From Paraburkholderia ginsengiterrae (GTDB lineage Bacteria > Pseudomonadota > Gammaproteobacteria > Burkholderiales > Burkholderiaceae), in contig NZ_LXKA01000371.1 in the NCBI RefSeq assembly GCF_001645125.1, forward strand, positions 186,001 through 250,000: a DNA stretch of 64,000 nucleotides, written 5' to 3'. This document shows, in pieces, positions 25,724 to 34,812 of the stretch (position 1 is the stretch's first letter; each line of letters starts with the position of its first letter). The notes under the pieces were generated by a model. That model ran no database searches. It was not told the origin of the DNA and was given only the letters and a program-made list of their open reading frames with translations. The position numbers were made by a program, and so were the translations under genes.

Positions 25724-27247
25724 ATGAAGTTCGCCAACTCCAGCGGCCACGCCGTTCAAGCGCGCCCGTTTCGCGACCCGGCGCAGCGCACCGGCGCCAC
25801 ACGCCGCTCCCGTCTGCCCGCCATGCGGCGCACCGTCCTTTGCACGGCGTTCGCCTGGGCAACGCTAACCGCCGGCACCGCGATGGCCGAGGCCAATCCC
25901 GACGCCGCACCGGAAGCGCCCGAAGCCGACCTGAACATCAAGGCAAGCCAGACGGACCAGTGGACCGGCTTCTGGAACCGCCAGCAGATGCTCGGCGACA
26001 TCGGCGGGCTGCGCCCGTGGCTTGGCAAATATGGCGTGACGTTCGCGCTCACCGAAACCAGCGAAGTGCTCGCCAATCTGCGTGGCGGTCTGGCGCGCGG
26101 CGCGGACTACGACGGTCTGACGACCGCCACCGTGCAGGTGGACACGCAAAAAGCGTTTGGCCTGCCAGGCGGCCTGTTTAACGTCAGCGGCTTGCAGATC
26201 CACGGCGCCAATCTCAGCGCCAACAAGCTCGGCACGCTGAATACGGCAAGCGGTATCGAAGCGGATGACAGCACCCGCCTGTGGGAGCTGTGGTACCAGC
26301 AGTCGTTCCTGAACAAGCGCGTCGACGTGAAGATCGGTCAGCAGAGTCTCGACCAGGAATTCATCGCCAGCACCTACTCGGCGCTGTTCGTCAACACGAT
26401 GTTCGGCTGGCCCGCCCTGCCCTCGTACGACATGCCGTCCGGCGGCCCGGCCTATCCGCTGTCCGATCTCGGCGTGCGCGTGCGCGGTCAGATCACGCCT
26501 TCGTTGACGGCGTTAGCCGGCGTGTTCGACGGCGATCCGCTCGGCAACAACCCGAACAACAAGAGCGGCACCAACTTCAATCTGCACAACGGCACGCTGT
26601 TCATCGGCGAGCTGCAGTACGCGATCAATCAGCCGGCCGACGGCGAAATGGTCGGCGCGGGCGGCGGCGGTCTGCCGGGCACCTACAAGCTCGGTGTCTG
26701 GTACAACAACGGCAGCTTTGCGGATCAGCGCTTCGACAACACCGGCTTGTCGCTCGCGAACCCGGCCTCCACCGGCGTGGCCGCGAATCATCATGGCGAC
26801 TACAGCTTCTACGCCGTGGCCGACCAGATGGTCTGGCGTCCGGACCCGGACGAGCCGCGCAGCATCGGTGTGTTCGCCCGTGTGATGGGCGCGCCCGGCG
26901 ACCGCAACCTGGTGAGCCTCGCCGCCAACCTCGGCGTCGTGATGAAAGCGCCGTTTCGCGGCCGCGACAACGACAGCGTGGGCCTCGCGCTGACCTACAT
27001 CAAGGTGGGCAACAACGTTCACGGGCTCGATCAGGATAACCTGGCATTCAGCGGTGGCTCGTACGGTGTGCGCACCAGCGAAACCACGCTTGAAGCGACC
27101 TATCAGTATCAGGTCAATCCGTGGTGGCAGTTGCAAGCCGACGCGCAATACACGTTCAACGCCGGCGCCGGCCAGAATCCGGGCGACCCGACGCAACCGC
27201 TGCGCAACACGTTCGTGGTCGGCCTGCGGACCAACATCACGTTCTGA
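25724..27247 (+). CDS. OprB-family (carbohydrate-selective type) outer-membrane porin
   Basis: Outer-membrane beta-barrel of 507 residues. A long N-terminus precedes an Arg-rich stretch and the signal core (RRTVLCTAFAWATLTAGTAMA), cut near residue 65. The mature part carries the OprB order WTGFWNRQQMLGDIGGLRPWLGKYGV, then many alternating beta-strands, and ends in a C-terminal Phe (NITF) as barrel proteins do. ATG 25724 follows AAGGA; a second in-frame ATG nearer the signal core (about residue 33) is also possible. OprB members usually pass sugars. Its place behind a Fur-like box and before iron-uptake genes suggests it admits an iron complex instead; this is inference. Confidence 0.85.
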   Translation: MKFANSSGHAVQARPFRDPAQRTGATRRSRLPAMRRTVLCTAFAWATLTAGTAMAEANPDAAPEAPEADLNIKASQTDQWTGFWNRQQMLGDIGGLRPWLGKYGVTFALTETSEVLANLRGGLARGADYDGLTTATVQVDTQKAFGLPGGLFNVSGLQIHGANLSANKLGTLNTASGIEADDSTRLWELWYQQSFLNKRVDVKIGQQSLDQEFIASTYSALFVNTMFGWPALPSYDMPSGGPAYPLSDLGVRVRGQITPSLTALAGVFDGDPLGNNPNNKSGTNFNLHNGTLFIGELQYAINQPADGEMVGAGGGGLPGTYKLGVWYNNGSFADQRFDNTGLSLANPASTGVAANHHGDYSFYAVADQMVWRPDPDEPRSIGVFARVMGAPGDRNLVSLAANLGVVMKAPFRGRDNDSVGLALTYIKVGNNVHGLDQDNLAFSGGSYGVRTSETTLEATYQYQVNPWWQLQADAQYTFNAGAGQNPGDPTQPLRNTFVVGLRTNITF

Positions 27248-27347
27248 TGACGTTCGCACCAACTTCACACGCTATCGACCCATCTGATTCCATGCTTTCG
27301 ATCATGACCACCACTACCGCTTTGTGCGCAGGCACGGAGGCTCAATC

Positions 27348-28499
27348 GTGACTCTTTCCACGCGCAAGTTGTCGCCGCGCACCGCGCGGGCCCTGATCGC
27401 CGTCGCCGCCAGCGCCGCTGCTTTCGCAACGGCCGGCAGCGCGCACGCCGACCCGCAAGGCTTCCTCGAAACCGTCAAGCATCACACCACGCTGATCAAC
27501 ACCGTGCCGGACAACGGCGACCAGAACCCGTACGCGGTCGTGGTCGCACCGGTCTCGGCGGGCACCGTCAAGCAAGGCGACGTGCTGGTCGGCAACTTCA
27601 ATAATTCGACCAATCTGCAAGGCACCGGCAGCACGATCATCAACTATCATCCGGACACCAAACAGATGACGGTGTTCGCCACCGTGCCGCGCGATCTGAA
27701 GGAATGCCCGGGCGGTATCGGCCTGTCCACCGCGATGACGATGCTGAAGTCCGGCTACGTGATCGTCGGCAGCACGCCGAGCAACGACGGCACGACCGGC
27801 ACCAAAGGCGCCGGCTGCCTGATCGTGATCGATCCGCAGGGCAAGGTTGCGTCGACCATCACCAGCCCGAACATCAACGATCCGTGGGGCAACATGGCGG
27901 TCGTCGACAACGGCACGAGCGCCACGCTGTTCGTGAGCAACGCCGGCTTCGGCGTGGGTGGCGCGGACGGCAATCCGCCGGTGTTCAAGCAGGCCACCGT
28001 GCTGCGACTGGACCTCGACGTGCCGGCCGGCAAGCCGCCGGTCGTGAAGAAGGAAACTGTGGTGGGCAGCGGCTTCGGCGCGCAGGCCGACAAGGGCGTG
28101 TTCCTCGTCGGTCCGACCGGACTCGCGCTCTCGGCCGATCAGAAACTGCTGTACGTGTCCGACGCGATCGGCAACCGCATCACCGAAATCGACGAACCCA
28201 TGACGCGCGACACGAGCGCGGGCGTCGGCCGTCAAGTGACCGCCGACGGCCTGCTGCACCGGCCGCTCGCGATGGCGAGCGCGCCCAACGGCCACCTGCT
28301 CGTGACCAACGCGCTGAACGGCCAGATCGTCGAAATCGATCCCGCCGGCGGCAAGCAGCTTTACGCGCGCTGGATCGACACCGATAAGGCGCAATCGCCG
28401 CCCGGCAACGGTGATCTGTTCGGCCTCGCCATGACGCCCGAGGGCGACGGTTTCTACTACGTACAGGACGACGTGAACACCCTGGTGCTCGCGAAATAA
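27348..28499 (+). CDS. Secreted NHL/SMP-30-like beta-propeller protein
   Basis: Exported protein of 383 residues. The signal peptide (ALIAVAASAAAFATAGSAHA) is cut near residue 34. The rest reads as repeating propeller blades, such as GPTGLALSADQKLLYVSDAIGNRITEID and RPLAMASAPNGHLLVTNALNGQIVEIDP. The start is GTG 27348 with GGAGG seven bases upstream; an earlier in-frame start lacks this. No catalytic motif is obvious. Similar propellers bind ligands or hydrolyse lactones. It lies 100 bp after the porin and 37 bp before the Dyp peroxidase, implying a periplasmic role in the same iron pathway. Confidence 0.75.
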   Translation: MTLSTRKLSPRTARALIAVAASAAAFATAGSAHADPQGFLETVKHHTTLINTVPDNGDQNPYAVVVAPVSAGTVKQGDVLVGNFNNSTNLQGTGSTIINYHPDTKQMTVFATVPRDLKECPGGIGLSTAMTMLKSGYVIVGSTPSNDGTTGTKGAGCLIVIDPQGKVASTITSPNINDPWGNMAVVDNGTSATLFVSNAGFGVGGADGNPPVFKQATVLRLDLDVPAGKPPVVKKETVVGSGFGAQADKGVFLVGPTGLALSADQKLLYVSDAIGNRITEIDEPMTRDTSAGVGRQVTADGLLHRPLAMASAPNGHLLVTNALNGQIVEIDPAGGKQLYARWIDTDKAQSPPGNGDLFGLAMTPEGDGFYYVQDDVNTLVLAK

Positions 28500-28536
28500 G
28501 CAAAACACCCCACAGAAAAATGAAGGTGAAGTAGCC

Positions 28537-29925
28537 ATGTCAAACGATCAACCCCCGCGGCCCTCACGGCGCGGGTTTCTCAAGGCCGGCGGCGCGGCGG
28601 TCGCGGCAGGCGCGAGCCTGGGCGCAGGTCTCGCGGCATCGCAGGCCGCCCAGGCCGCGACCGCTAAAACGGCCGCGCATAGCGCCGATCCGCAGATGGC
28701 TGTCGAGCCGTTCTACGGTACGCATCAAGGCGGCATCGTCACACCGCAGCAGAGCCACACCTATGTCGCCGCGCTCGATCTCACGACCGAGAAGCGCGAA
28801 GACGTGATTGCGCTGCTGCGTGCCTGGACCGACGCCGCCGCGCGGATGACGCAGGGCAACACGGCCGCGCCGCTGCCGGCCGGTGGAACGGCCCAAGCCG
28901 CCCAGCCCGCCGACAACCTGACCGACGGCAACGCCGACAGCCAGGCCAAAAACCAGAGCTACAGCCAGGCCGCCAAAGCCGCACCCGATTCCGGCGACGT
29001 GCTCGGTCTCGGCCCCTGCGGTCTGACGATCACGTTTGGCTTCGGCCCGGGCCTGTTCACGAAAGACGGCAAGGATCGCTACGGCCTCGCCGCGCGCCGC
29101 CCCGCCGCGCTCGTCGATCTGCCGCGTTTTAACGGCGACCAGCTTATCGCCCAGAAGACCGGCGGCGACCTGTACATCCAGGCCTGCGCGAACGATCAGC
29201 AAGTGGCGTTTCACGCGATCCGGCAATTGTCGCGCCTCGCCTCCGGCACCGCGGTCATGCGCTGGGGCCAGGCCGGATTCGTGTCGGGTCCGCGCGGCCA
29301 GACGCCGCGCAATCTGATGGGCTTCAAGGACGGCACCAACAATCCGTCCACCGCGAAGCCGCAGTTGATGAACGAATTCGTGTGGGCCGGCCACACCGAC
29401 GACGCGCCGTGGATGGAAGGTGGTACCTACACCGTGTTCCGGCGCATCCGCATCACGCTGGAACACTGGGACAACACCGAGGTGGGCTTCCAGGAGCAGG
29501 TGTTTGGACGCCACAAGTACAGCGGCGCGCCGATCGGCAAGAAGAACGAGTTCGATCCGGTGGACCTGAAGGAAGAAGACAAGGACGGCAACCCGGTGAT
29601 TCCGGAGAACTCGCACGTGCGTCTGTCGAATCAGGCGAGCAACAACGGTGCGCAGATCTTGCGCCGTTCTTACTCGTACAACGACAGCACAGACTTCTAT
29701 ATCGAGCGCTGGCCGCCGTGGCGCCAGGAAACCGAGTACGACGCGGGGCTGGTTTTCGTCGCTCACCAGAGCGACCCGCGCAAAGGCTTCATTCCGATCA
29801 ACGACAAGCTCGCGAAGTTCGACATGATGAACCAGTTCACGACGCACGTCGGCAGCGCGATTTTCGCCGTGCCGCCGGGCGCGAAGCCGGGTTCGTATAT
29901 CGGCGCGGGTTTGTTCGAGACGTAA
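28537..29925 (+). CDS. efeB: Tat-exported Dyp-type heme peroxidase / deferrochelatase (EfeB type)
   Basis: Periplasmic heme enzyme of 462 residues. The Tat signal SRRGFLK is at 10-16. The Dyp fold is marked by PFYGTHQGGIVTPQQ (58-72), GFKDGTNNP (262-270, carrying the distal Asp) and the proximal heme ligand H360 (ENSHVRLSN). EfeB proteins are peroxidases of the Efe iron system and have been proposed to release iron from heme. Compared with E. coli EfeB, residues about 108-152 form an extra Ala/Gln/Pro/Asn-rich low-complexity insert. It sits between the propeller and ferric transporter genes; efeU and efeO are not next to it. ATG 28537 has AAGGTGAAG upstream. Confidence 0.92.
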   Translation: MSNDQPPRPSRRGFLKAGGAAVAAGASLGAGLAASQAAQAATAKTAAHSADPQMAVEPFYGTHQGGIVTPQQSHTYVAALDLTTEKREDVIALLRAWTDAAARMTQGNTAAPLPAGGTAQAAQPADNLTDGNADSQAKNQSYSQAAKAAPDSGDVLGLGPCGLTITFGFGPGLFTKDGKDRYGLAARRPAALVDLPRFNGDQLIAQKTGGDLYIQACANDQQVAFHAIRQLSRLASGTAVMRWGQAGFVSGPRGQTPRNLMGFKDGTNNPSTAKPQLMNEFVWAGHTDDAPWMEGGTYTVFRRIRITLEHWDNTEVGFQEQVFGRHKYSGAPIGKKNEFDPVDLKEEDKDGNPVIPENSHVRLSNQASNNGAQILRRSYSYNDSTDFYIERWPPWRQETEYDAGLVFVAHQSDPRKGFIPINDKLAKFDMMNQFTTHVGSAIFAVPPGAKPGSYIGAGLFET

Positions 29926-29985
29926 TGTGAGCGCGTAGCCCATAAAATACCGATCAATCACAACATCACAACGGATTTCTGCATC

Positions 29986-31017
29986 ATGGCTCATACCTGG
30001 TTTGGCACCCGCCTGCGCCTTCTCAGCAGCGCCGCCGCGCTGACGCTGGCCGCTTTCGCGTCGTTGCCGTCGGCGGCCCACGCCGCGTCGATCACGCTGT
30101 ATAACGCGCAGCACGAGCAGGTCGTCAACGTGCTCGCCAAAGACTTCGAAAAGGAGTCGGGCATTACGGTGAAGATCCGCAACGGCGAAGGCCCGGCAAT
30201 GGCCGCGCAGATCGTCGCGGAAGGCGCGGCCACGCCCGCCGACGTGTACTTCACGGAAAACTCGCCGGAACTGATGCTGCTCGAAGAGAAAGGCCTGCTG
30301 AACAAGGTGGACGGCGCGACGCTCGCCACCGTGCCGGCTCGCTTCAACTCGCCGACTGGCGCATGGGTCGCGGTGACCGCGCGTGAAAACGTGCTCGCCT
30401 ACAACACCGCCAAGGTCCAGGCATCGCAGCTGCCGCAATCGCTGTTCGACCTCGCCAAGCCGGAATGGAAAGGCAAGGTCGGCATTGCACCGAGCGACAG
30501 CGACTTTCTGCCGCTCGTGAGCGCCGTCCTCGCACTGAAGGGCGAAGCGCAAACCGTGCAATGGCTGAAGGGCCTGAAAGCCAATGCGCAGATTTTCGAC
30601 GACGAGGAAGGCGTGGTCGCCGCGGTCAATCGCGGCGGCGTGGCCACCGGCATCATCAACAACTACTACTGGGACCGCCTGCACGCGGAACTGGGCGACG
30701 CGAAAACCCGCAGCGCGATTCATCACTTCGGCAACGGCGACGTTGGCGCTGCGGTGAACGTGTCGGGCGCGGGCGTGCTGAAATCCGCGCACAACACGGA
30801 CGGCGCACAGAAGTTTCTCGCCTATCTGGTCAGCGAGCGCGCTCAGCAGTTGATGGCGAAAAGTCACGTGATGTTCGAATATCCGCTGCACGCGGGCGTC
30901 GCGCCGGACCCGATCCTCAAGCCATTCGCTGAACTGAGCCCGCCGGCACTGACGATCCAGCAACTCGGCGACGACAGCCAGGCCGGCAAGCTGCTGCGCC
31001 AGGCAGGCCTGCTGTAA
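29986..31017 (+). CDS. Ferric-iron ABC transporter substrate-binding protein (FbpA/FutA type)
   Basis: Periplasmic iron-binding protein of 343 residues. A Sec signal peptide covers about 1-33 (cut after AAHA). The mature protein begins ASITLYNAQHEQVVNVLAKDFEKESGITV, standard for FbpA-like transferrins. The tandem tyrosines Y227-Y228 (NNYYWDRL) fit the ferric-iron ligands of the family. The stop codon abuts the permease ATG exactly (TAA-ATG), so expression is coupled. It is the binding component of the iron importer fed by the upstream porin and peroxidase genes. Confidence 0.92.
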   Translation: MAHTWFGTRLRLLSSAAALTLAAFASLPSAAHAASITLYNAQHEQVVNVLAKDFEKESGITVKIRNGEGPAMAAQIVAEGAATPADVYFTENSPELMLLEEKGLLNKVDGATLATVPARFNSPTGAWVAVTARENVLAYNTAKVQASQLPQSLFDLAKPEWKGKVGIAPSDSDFLPLVSAVLALKGEAQTVQWLKGLKANAQIFDDEEGVVAAVNRGGVATGIINNYYWDRLHAELGDAKTRSAIHHFGNGDVGAAVNVSGAGVLKSAHNTDGAQKFLAYLVSERAQQLMAKSHVMFEYPLHAGVAPDPILKPFAELSPPALTIQQLGDDSQAGKLLRQAGLL

Positions 31018-32622
31018 ATGAGCGACGCCTTGTCAGCCGGACCACCGGCTGTCCCCACCGCCCCGGTGCGCGCCCATGCGCGCGCGCCGCGCGGATTGGT
31101 TGCCGCAGCAGCACTCAGCGCTTTGCTGGTGTTGCTGCCGATTGCGTTTACGTTCTGGCGCGCCGCGAGCTACGGCGCCGGCGAAGCGATCGACCTGGTG
31201 TTCCGGCCGCTCGTCGGCGAACTGCTGGTCAACACGTTGATGATCACCGTCTCGACCACGCTGGTCAGCGCCGTGATCGGCACGGCCGCCGCATGGTTCG
31301 TCGAGCGTACGCATTTGCCGGGGCGCCGCGCGTGGGCTGTGTTGAGCGCCGCGCCGCTCGCCATGCCGGCCTTTATTTCCAGCTATGCGTGGGTGTCGCT
31401 GAGCCAGGATCTGCAGGATTTCAACGGCGCGTTGCTGGTGCTGACCTGCGCGTATTTTCCGCTCGTCTATCTGCCGGTGGCTGCCGCGTTGCGCGGCATG
31501 GACCCCGCGCTCGAAGAAAGCGCGCGCGCGCTCGGTTGCAACCGCTGGAGCACGTTCATTCGCGTGGTGCTGCCGCAACTGCGCCCCGCCCTGCTCGGCG
31601 GCATGCTGCTGGTCGCGCTCGGCGTGCTGTCGGAGTTCGGCGCGTTCACGCTGCTGCGCTTTCGCACGTTCACCACGCAGATCTACGCCGAATTCCGCAC
31701 CAGTTTCGACGGCGGCGGCGCCTCGCTGCTCGCGTGCCTGCTGATCGTGATCTGCCTGATCGTGCTGGCCTTCGAGTTTCGCGTGCGCGGCGCGGCGCGC
31801 TATGAACGCGTCGATCGCGGCACGCGTCGCGCGGTATTGCGCTACGAACTCGGCGCATGGCGCTGGGTGGTCGTAGCCGGTTTTGCGCTGCTGACGATCA
31901 CGACGCTCGGCGTGCCGCTTGGCATGATCGGCTACTGGCTGACCCAGCCCGGCGCGGCCGCGGTCACGCCGGCCGATGTCTCGCCCGAGCTGCTGTTCAA
32001 CGCCACGCTCTCGTCGCTCGGTTTCGGCCTCGCCGCCGCGCTGCTGACCACGCTGCTGGTCGTGCCGCTGGCGTTCCTGCTGGTGCGCTACCCCACCCGT
32101 TTCGCGACGCTGTTCGAACGCACGGTGTTTCTCGCGCAAGGCGTGCCGGGGCTGGTAATCGCGCTCGCGGTCGTGTCGCTCACGGTGCACGCGCTGCAAG
32201 CGCTTTATCAGAGTGCGACGCTGCTGGTGATCGCGTACGCAATGCTGTTCATGCCGGTGGCCCTCGTCAGCGTGCGTGCCGCCTTCATGCAGGCGCAGCC
32301 GCGCCTCGAAGAGACCGCCCGCGCGCTCGGCCTGAACTGGACGCAAACCCTGCTGCGGGTCGTGTTGCCGCTGGCGGGGCCGGGTCTCGGCGCGGCCGCG
32401 GCGATGGTGTTCATCTCGGTCGTCACCGAACTGAACGCAACACTGCTGCTCTCGCCCATCGACACGCAAACGCTCGCCACCCAGGTCTGGTCCGACACGT
32501 CGACCATGGCGTTCGCCGCGGCGGCGCCCTACGCGGCGCTGCTTACCGGCATTTCGCTGTTCGCCTCGGGCCTGCTTTTCGCGCTGCTCGGCAAATCGGC
32601 GCTACTCGGCGAACGCGGCTGA
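31018..32622 (+). CDS. Ferric-iron ABC transporter permease (FbpB type)
   Basis: Inner-membrane permease of 534 residues made of two homologous halves, each with about six helices. Two EAA coupling loops are visible: LEESARALGCNRWSTFIRVVLP in the first half and LEETARALGLNWTQTLLRVVLP in the second. This duplicated architecture is typical of FbpB/AfuB. It starts at the base after the binding-protein stop codon and precedes the ATPase by 37 bp. Confidence 0.93.
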   Translation: MSDALSAGPPAVPTAPVRAHARAPRGLVAAAALSALLVLLPIAFTFWRAASYGAGEAIDLVFRPLVGELLVNTLMITVSTTLVSAVIGTAAAWFVERTHLPGRRAWAVLSAAPLAMPAFISSYAWVSLSQDLQDFNGALLVLTCAYFPLVYLPVAAALRGMDPALEESARALGCNRWSTFIRVVLPQLRPALLGGMLLVALGVLSEFGAFTLLRFRTFTTQIYAEFRTSFDGGGASLLACLLIVICLIVLAFEFRVRGAARYERVDRGTRRAVLRYELGAWRWVVVAGFALLTITTLGVPLGMIGYWLTQPGAAAVTPADVSPELLFNATLSSLGFGLAAALLTTLLVVPLAFLLVRYPTRFATLFERTVFLAQGVPGLVIALAVVSLTVHALQALYQSATLLVIAYAMLFMPVALVSVRAAFMQAQPRLEETARALGLNWTQTLLRVVLPLAGPGLGAAAAMVFISVVTELNATLLLSPIDTQTLATQVWSDTSTMAFAAAAPYAALLTGISLFASGLLFALLGKSALLGERG

Positions 32623-32659
32623 AACGGCCGGCCTGACAAGCTTTTATCACTAGGTCTAC

Positions 32660-33718
32660 ATGAGCGAACTTCGTATCCGCGGGCTGAAAAAATCGTTCGA
32701 CGGCCATCCGGTGCTGCACGGCATCGATCTGTCCGTCGAGCGCGGCACGCTGCTGGCGCTGCTCGGCCCCTCGGGCAGCGGTAAAACCACGTTGCTGCGC
32801 CTCCTGTGCGGTTTCGAGCGCGCGGATGGCGGCAGCGTCGAAATCGACGGCCGCCGCGTGGCCGGCGACAATCTGCATGTCCCGTCCGAGTTGCGCCATA
32901 TCGGCTATGTGCCGCAAGAAGGCGCGCTGTTTCCGCATCTGTCCGTGGCGGATAACATTGTGTTCGGCTTGCCGCGCACGCAACGGCGCGCACGGCATCG
33001 CGTGGCGGAGTTGCTGGAACTGGTCGGCCTGCCGGCGAACTTCGGCGAGCGCGCGCCGCAGCAGTTGTCGGGCGGCCAGCAGCAACGGGTCGCGCTGGCG
33101 CGCGCGCTGGCACCGGCACCCAACCTGGTGATGCTCGACGAACCTTTCTCTTCGCTCGACGCCGCCTTGCGGCTCGAAACCCGGCAAGCGGTGGCGAGCG
33201 CTCTCGCCGCAACCGGCGCGACCGCCGTGCTGGTCACGCACGATCAATCCGAAGCGCTCTCGCTCGGCGATGAAGTGGCGGTGTTGTGGAATGGCCGGCT
33301 GATCCAGACGGCGAGCCCGGAGACGCTCTATCGCCGGCCCGTCACGCGTGAACTGGCATCGTTCATCGGCGAGGCGGTGTTGCTGCCGGGTGTCGTCATG
33401 CAGGATCGCGTGAGCTGCGAGCTAGGTGACTTGCCGTTATCGGCGCCGATGAACCAGGGCGCTGTCGACGTCATGGTGCGGCCCGAGCAGATCCGCCTGC
33501 TGCGCGCTGGAGAAACGGTGACCGACGGCGCCGCGGCTCATGACGCCGTGGTCACGGAGGTGATTTTTCAGGGGCAGGACGCGAGCGTCACGCTGCGCTT
33601 GCAGTCCGGTACGCAGACCGTCGTGCGTGCCAGGGTGGCGGGCTATCTCTGCCCCCGACCGGGCGAGCAGGTGCGCCTTGTCGTGGACGGCGAGGTGACG
33701 GCTTACGCTCGCAGTTGA
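32660..33718 (+). CDS. Ferric-iron ABC transporter ATP-binding protein (FbpC type)
   Basis: Cytoplasmic ATPase of 352 residues. Walker A is GPSGSGKTT, the signature [17 protein letters not shown], Walker B LVMLDEPFSSLDAALR and the switch His in VLVTHDQSEAL. A C-terminal regulatory/TOBE-like domain runs from about 235 to 350 (VMVRPEQIRLL), as in FbpC and PotA-like ATPases. Last gene of the iron operon that begins at the porin. Confidence 0.93.
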   Translation: MSELRIRGLKKSFDGHPVLHGIDLSVERGTLLALLGPSGSGKTTLLRLLCGFERADGGSVEIDGRRVAGDNLHVPSELRHIGYVPQEGALFPHLSVADNIVFGLPRTQRRARHRVAELLELVGLPANFGERAPQQLSGGQQQRVALARALAPAPNLVMLDEPFSSLDAALRLETRQAVASALAATGATAVLVTHDQSEALSLGDEVAVLWNGRLIQTASPETLYRRPVTRELASFIGEAVLLPGVVMQDRVSCELGDLPLSAPMNQGAVDVMVRPEQIRLLRAGETVTDGAAAHDAVVTEVIFQGQDASVTLRLQSGTQTVVRARVAGYLCPRPGEQVRLVVDGEVTAYARS

Positions 33719-33820
33719 GCGGCGAGTCAGGCGGCGACTCAGGTGATGATTCACGCGGCGGGCTGAGCGCCGCTTCAAGGCACCACACGCTCTCATCAAA
33801 GCGACTGCGACGCTGACGCC

Positions 33821-34711
33821 TCAACCTGGCGCCGCCGGTGCGCCACGCATCGGCCCCGGCAACGACAAATCCTGCATCATCTGCGCGGCCAGGTAATCGC
33901 AAGTCGGCCGGTCCGATTTGGCGCTGCGCGCCACCACGATCTCCAGCGGTGCGATCTTCGGCAAGCCCTGTGCTTCGCCGAGGATGGCGAGCCGCGACGG
34001 CACGCTACAGCGCGTGAGCGCGACCACCGAAAGCCCCGCATCCACGGTTGCGACGAGGCCCATCAGGCTGGCGCTGCTGAACGCCGCGCGATAGCGGATG
34101 CGCGCGCCGTCCAGCGCGGCCAGCGTATGCTGGCGCGCCACACAGCCGGGCTCGTAGAGTCCCACCGGCAGCGGCGACGCCGCCAGCACCGGCGTATCCA
34201 CCGACGCTCCCACCCACACCATCGGCTCGCTGCGCACGAATTCGCCGCGCAATTTGCGGTCGCGCGTGACGAACGCGAGATCGATTTTGTTATCCGCCAG
34301 CATCGGCGCGAGCGACGTGCTTTGCGCGCAAACAATCTCGATCTCCACGTGCGGATACAGATTCGAGAACCGCCGCAACACCGGCGACAACAGCGAGGAC
34401 ACATAGTCGTCCGGTGCGCCGAGCACCACGCGCCCGGTGACCTCGGGCCGCACGATCGCCGACCACGCCTCCTCATGCAGCGCCAGCACACGCCGCGCAT
34501 ATTCGAGCAGTGTGTTGCCGGGGCGCGTGAGCGACAGGTTGCGCGTGTCGCGAGCGAACAGCGTGGTGCCGAGCATGGTCTCGAGCCGTTTGATCTGCAT
34601 GCTGACCGCCGCCTGCGAGCGATGCACGCTCGCCGACGCCTTCGTGAAACTGCCTGTTTCCACGATCGCGACAAAGGTGCGCAGCAGATCGACGTCGAAT
34701 TCGGGGTGCAT
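33821..34711 (-). CDS. LysR-family transcriptional regulator
   Basis: DNA-binding regulator of 296 residues. The N-terminal wHTH is FDVDLLRTFVAIVETGSFTKASASVHRSQAAVSMQIKRLE; the C-terminal half is the periplasmic-binding-like effector domain starting near GRVVLGAPDDYVSSLL. It is divergent from the EamA-type exporter gene across about 100 bp and probably controls it. The effector is unknown. Confidence 0.9.
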   Translation of the reverse strand: MHPEFDVDLLRTFVAIVETGSFTKASASVHRSQAAVSMQIKRLETMLGTTLFARDTRNLSLTRPGNTLLEYARRVLALHEEAWSAIVRPEVTGRVVLGAPDDYVSSLLSPVLRRFSNLYPHVEIEIVCAQSTSLAPMLADNKIDLAFVTRDRKLRGEFVRSEPMVWVGASVDTPVLAASPLPVGLYEPGCVARQHTLAALDGARIRYRAAFSSASLMGLVATVDAGLSVVALTRCSVPSRLAILGEAQGLPKIAPLEIVVARSAKSDRPTCDYLAAQMMQDLSLPGPMRGAPAAPG

Positions 34712-34812
34712 GATTTATCAATCCGGCTTATGGAATTTCTCAATTTAATTCGTTTGTCGGTGGCGTGCAAGCCGCGCAATACTCGGGGCATTGCCTCACG
34801 GAGCCGCTTTGC

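Noticed and set aside
28564-30963. Open frame of about 800 codons on the minus strand across efeB and the iron-binding protein gene
   Set aside because: It is a GC-bias shadow of two clear genes on the plus strand, with no domain and no ribosome site.
31033-32469. Open frame of about 478 codons antisense to the FbpB-type permease
   Set aside because: Arg/Gln/His-rich composition without motifs; the permease on the other strand is unambiguous.
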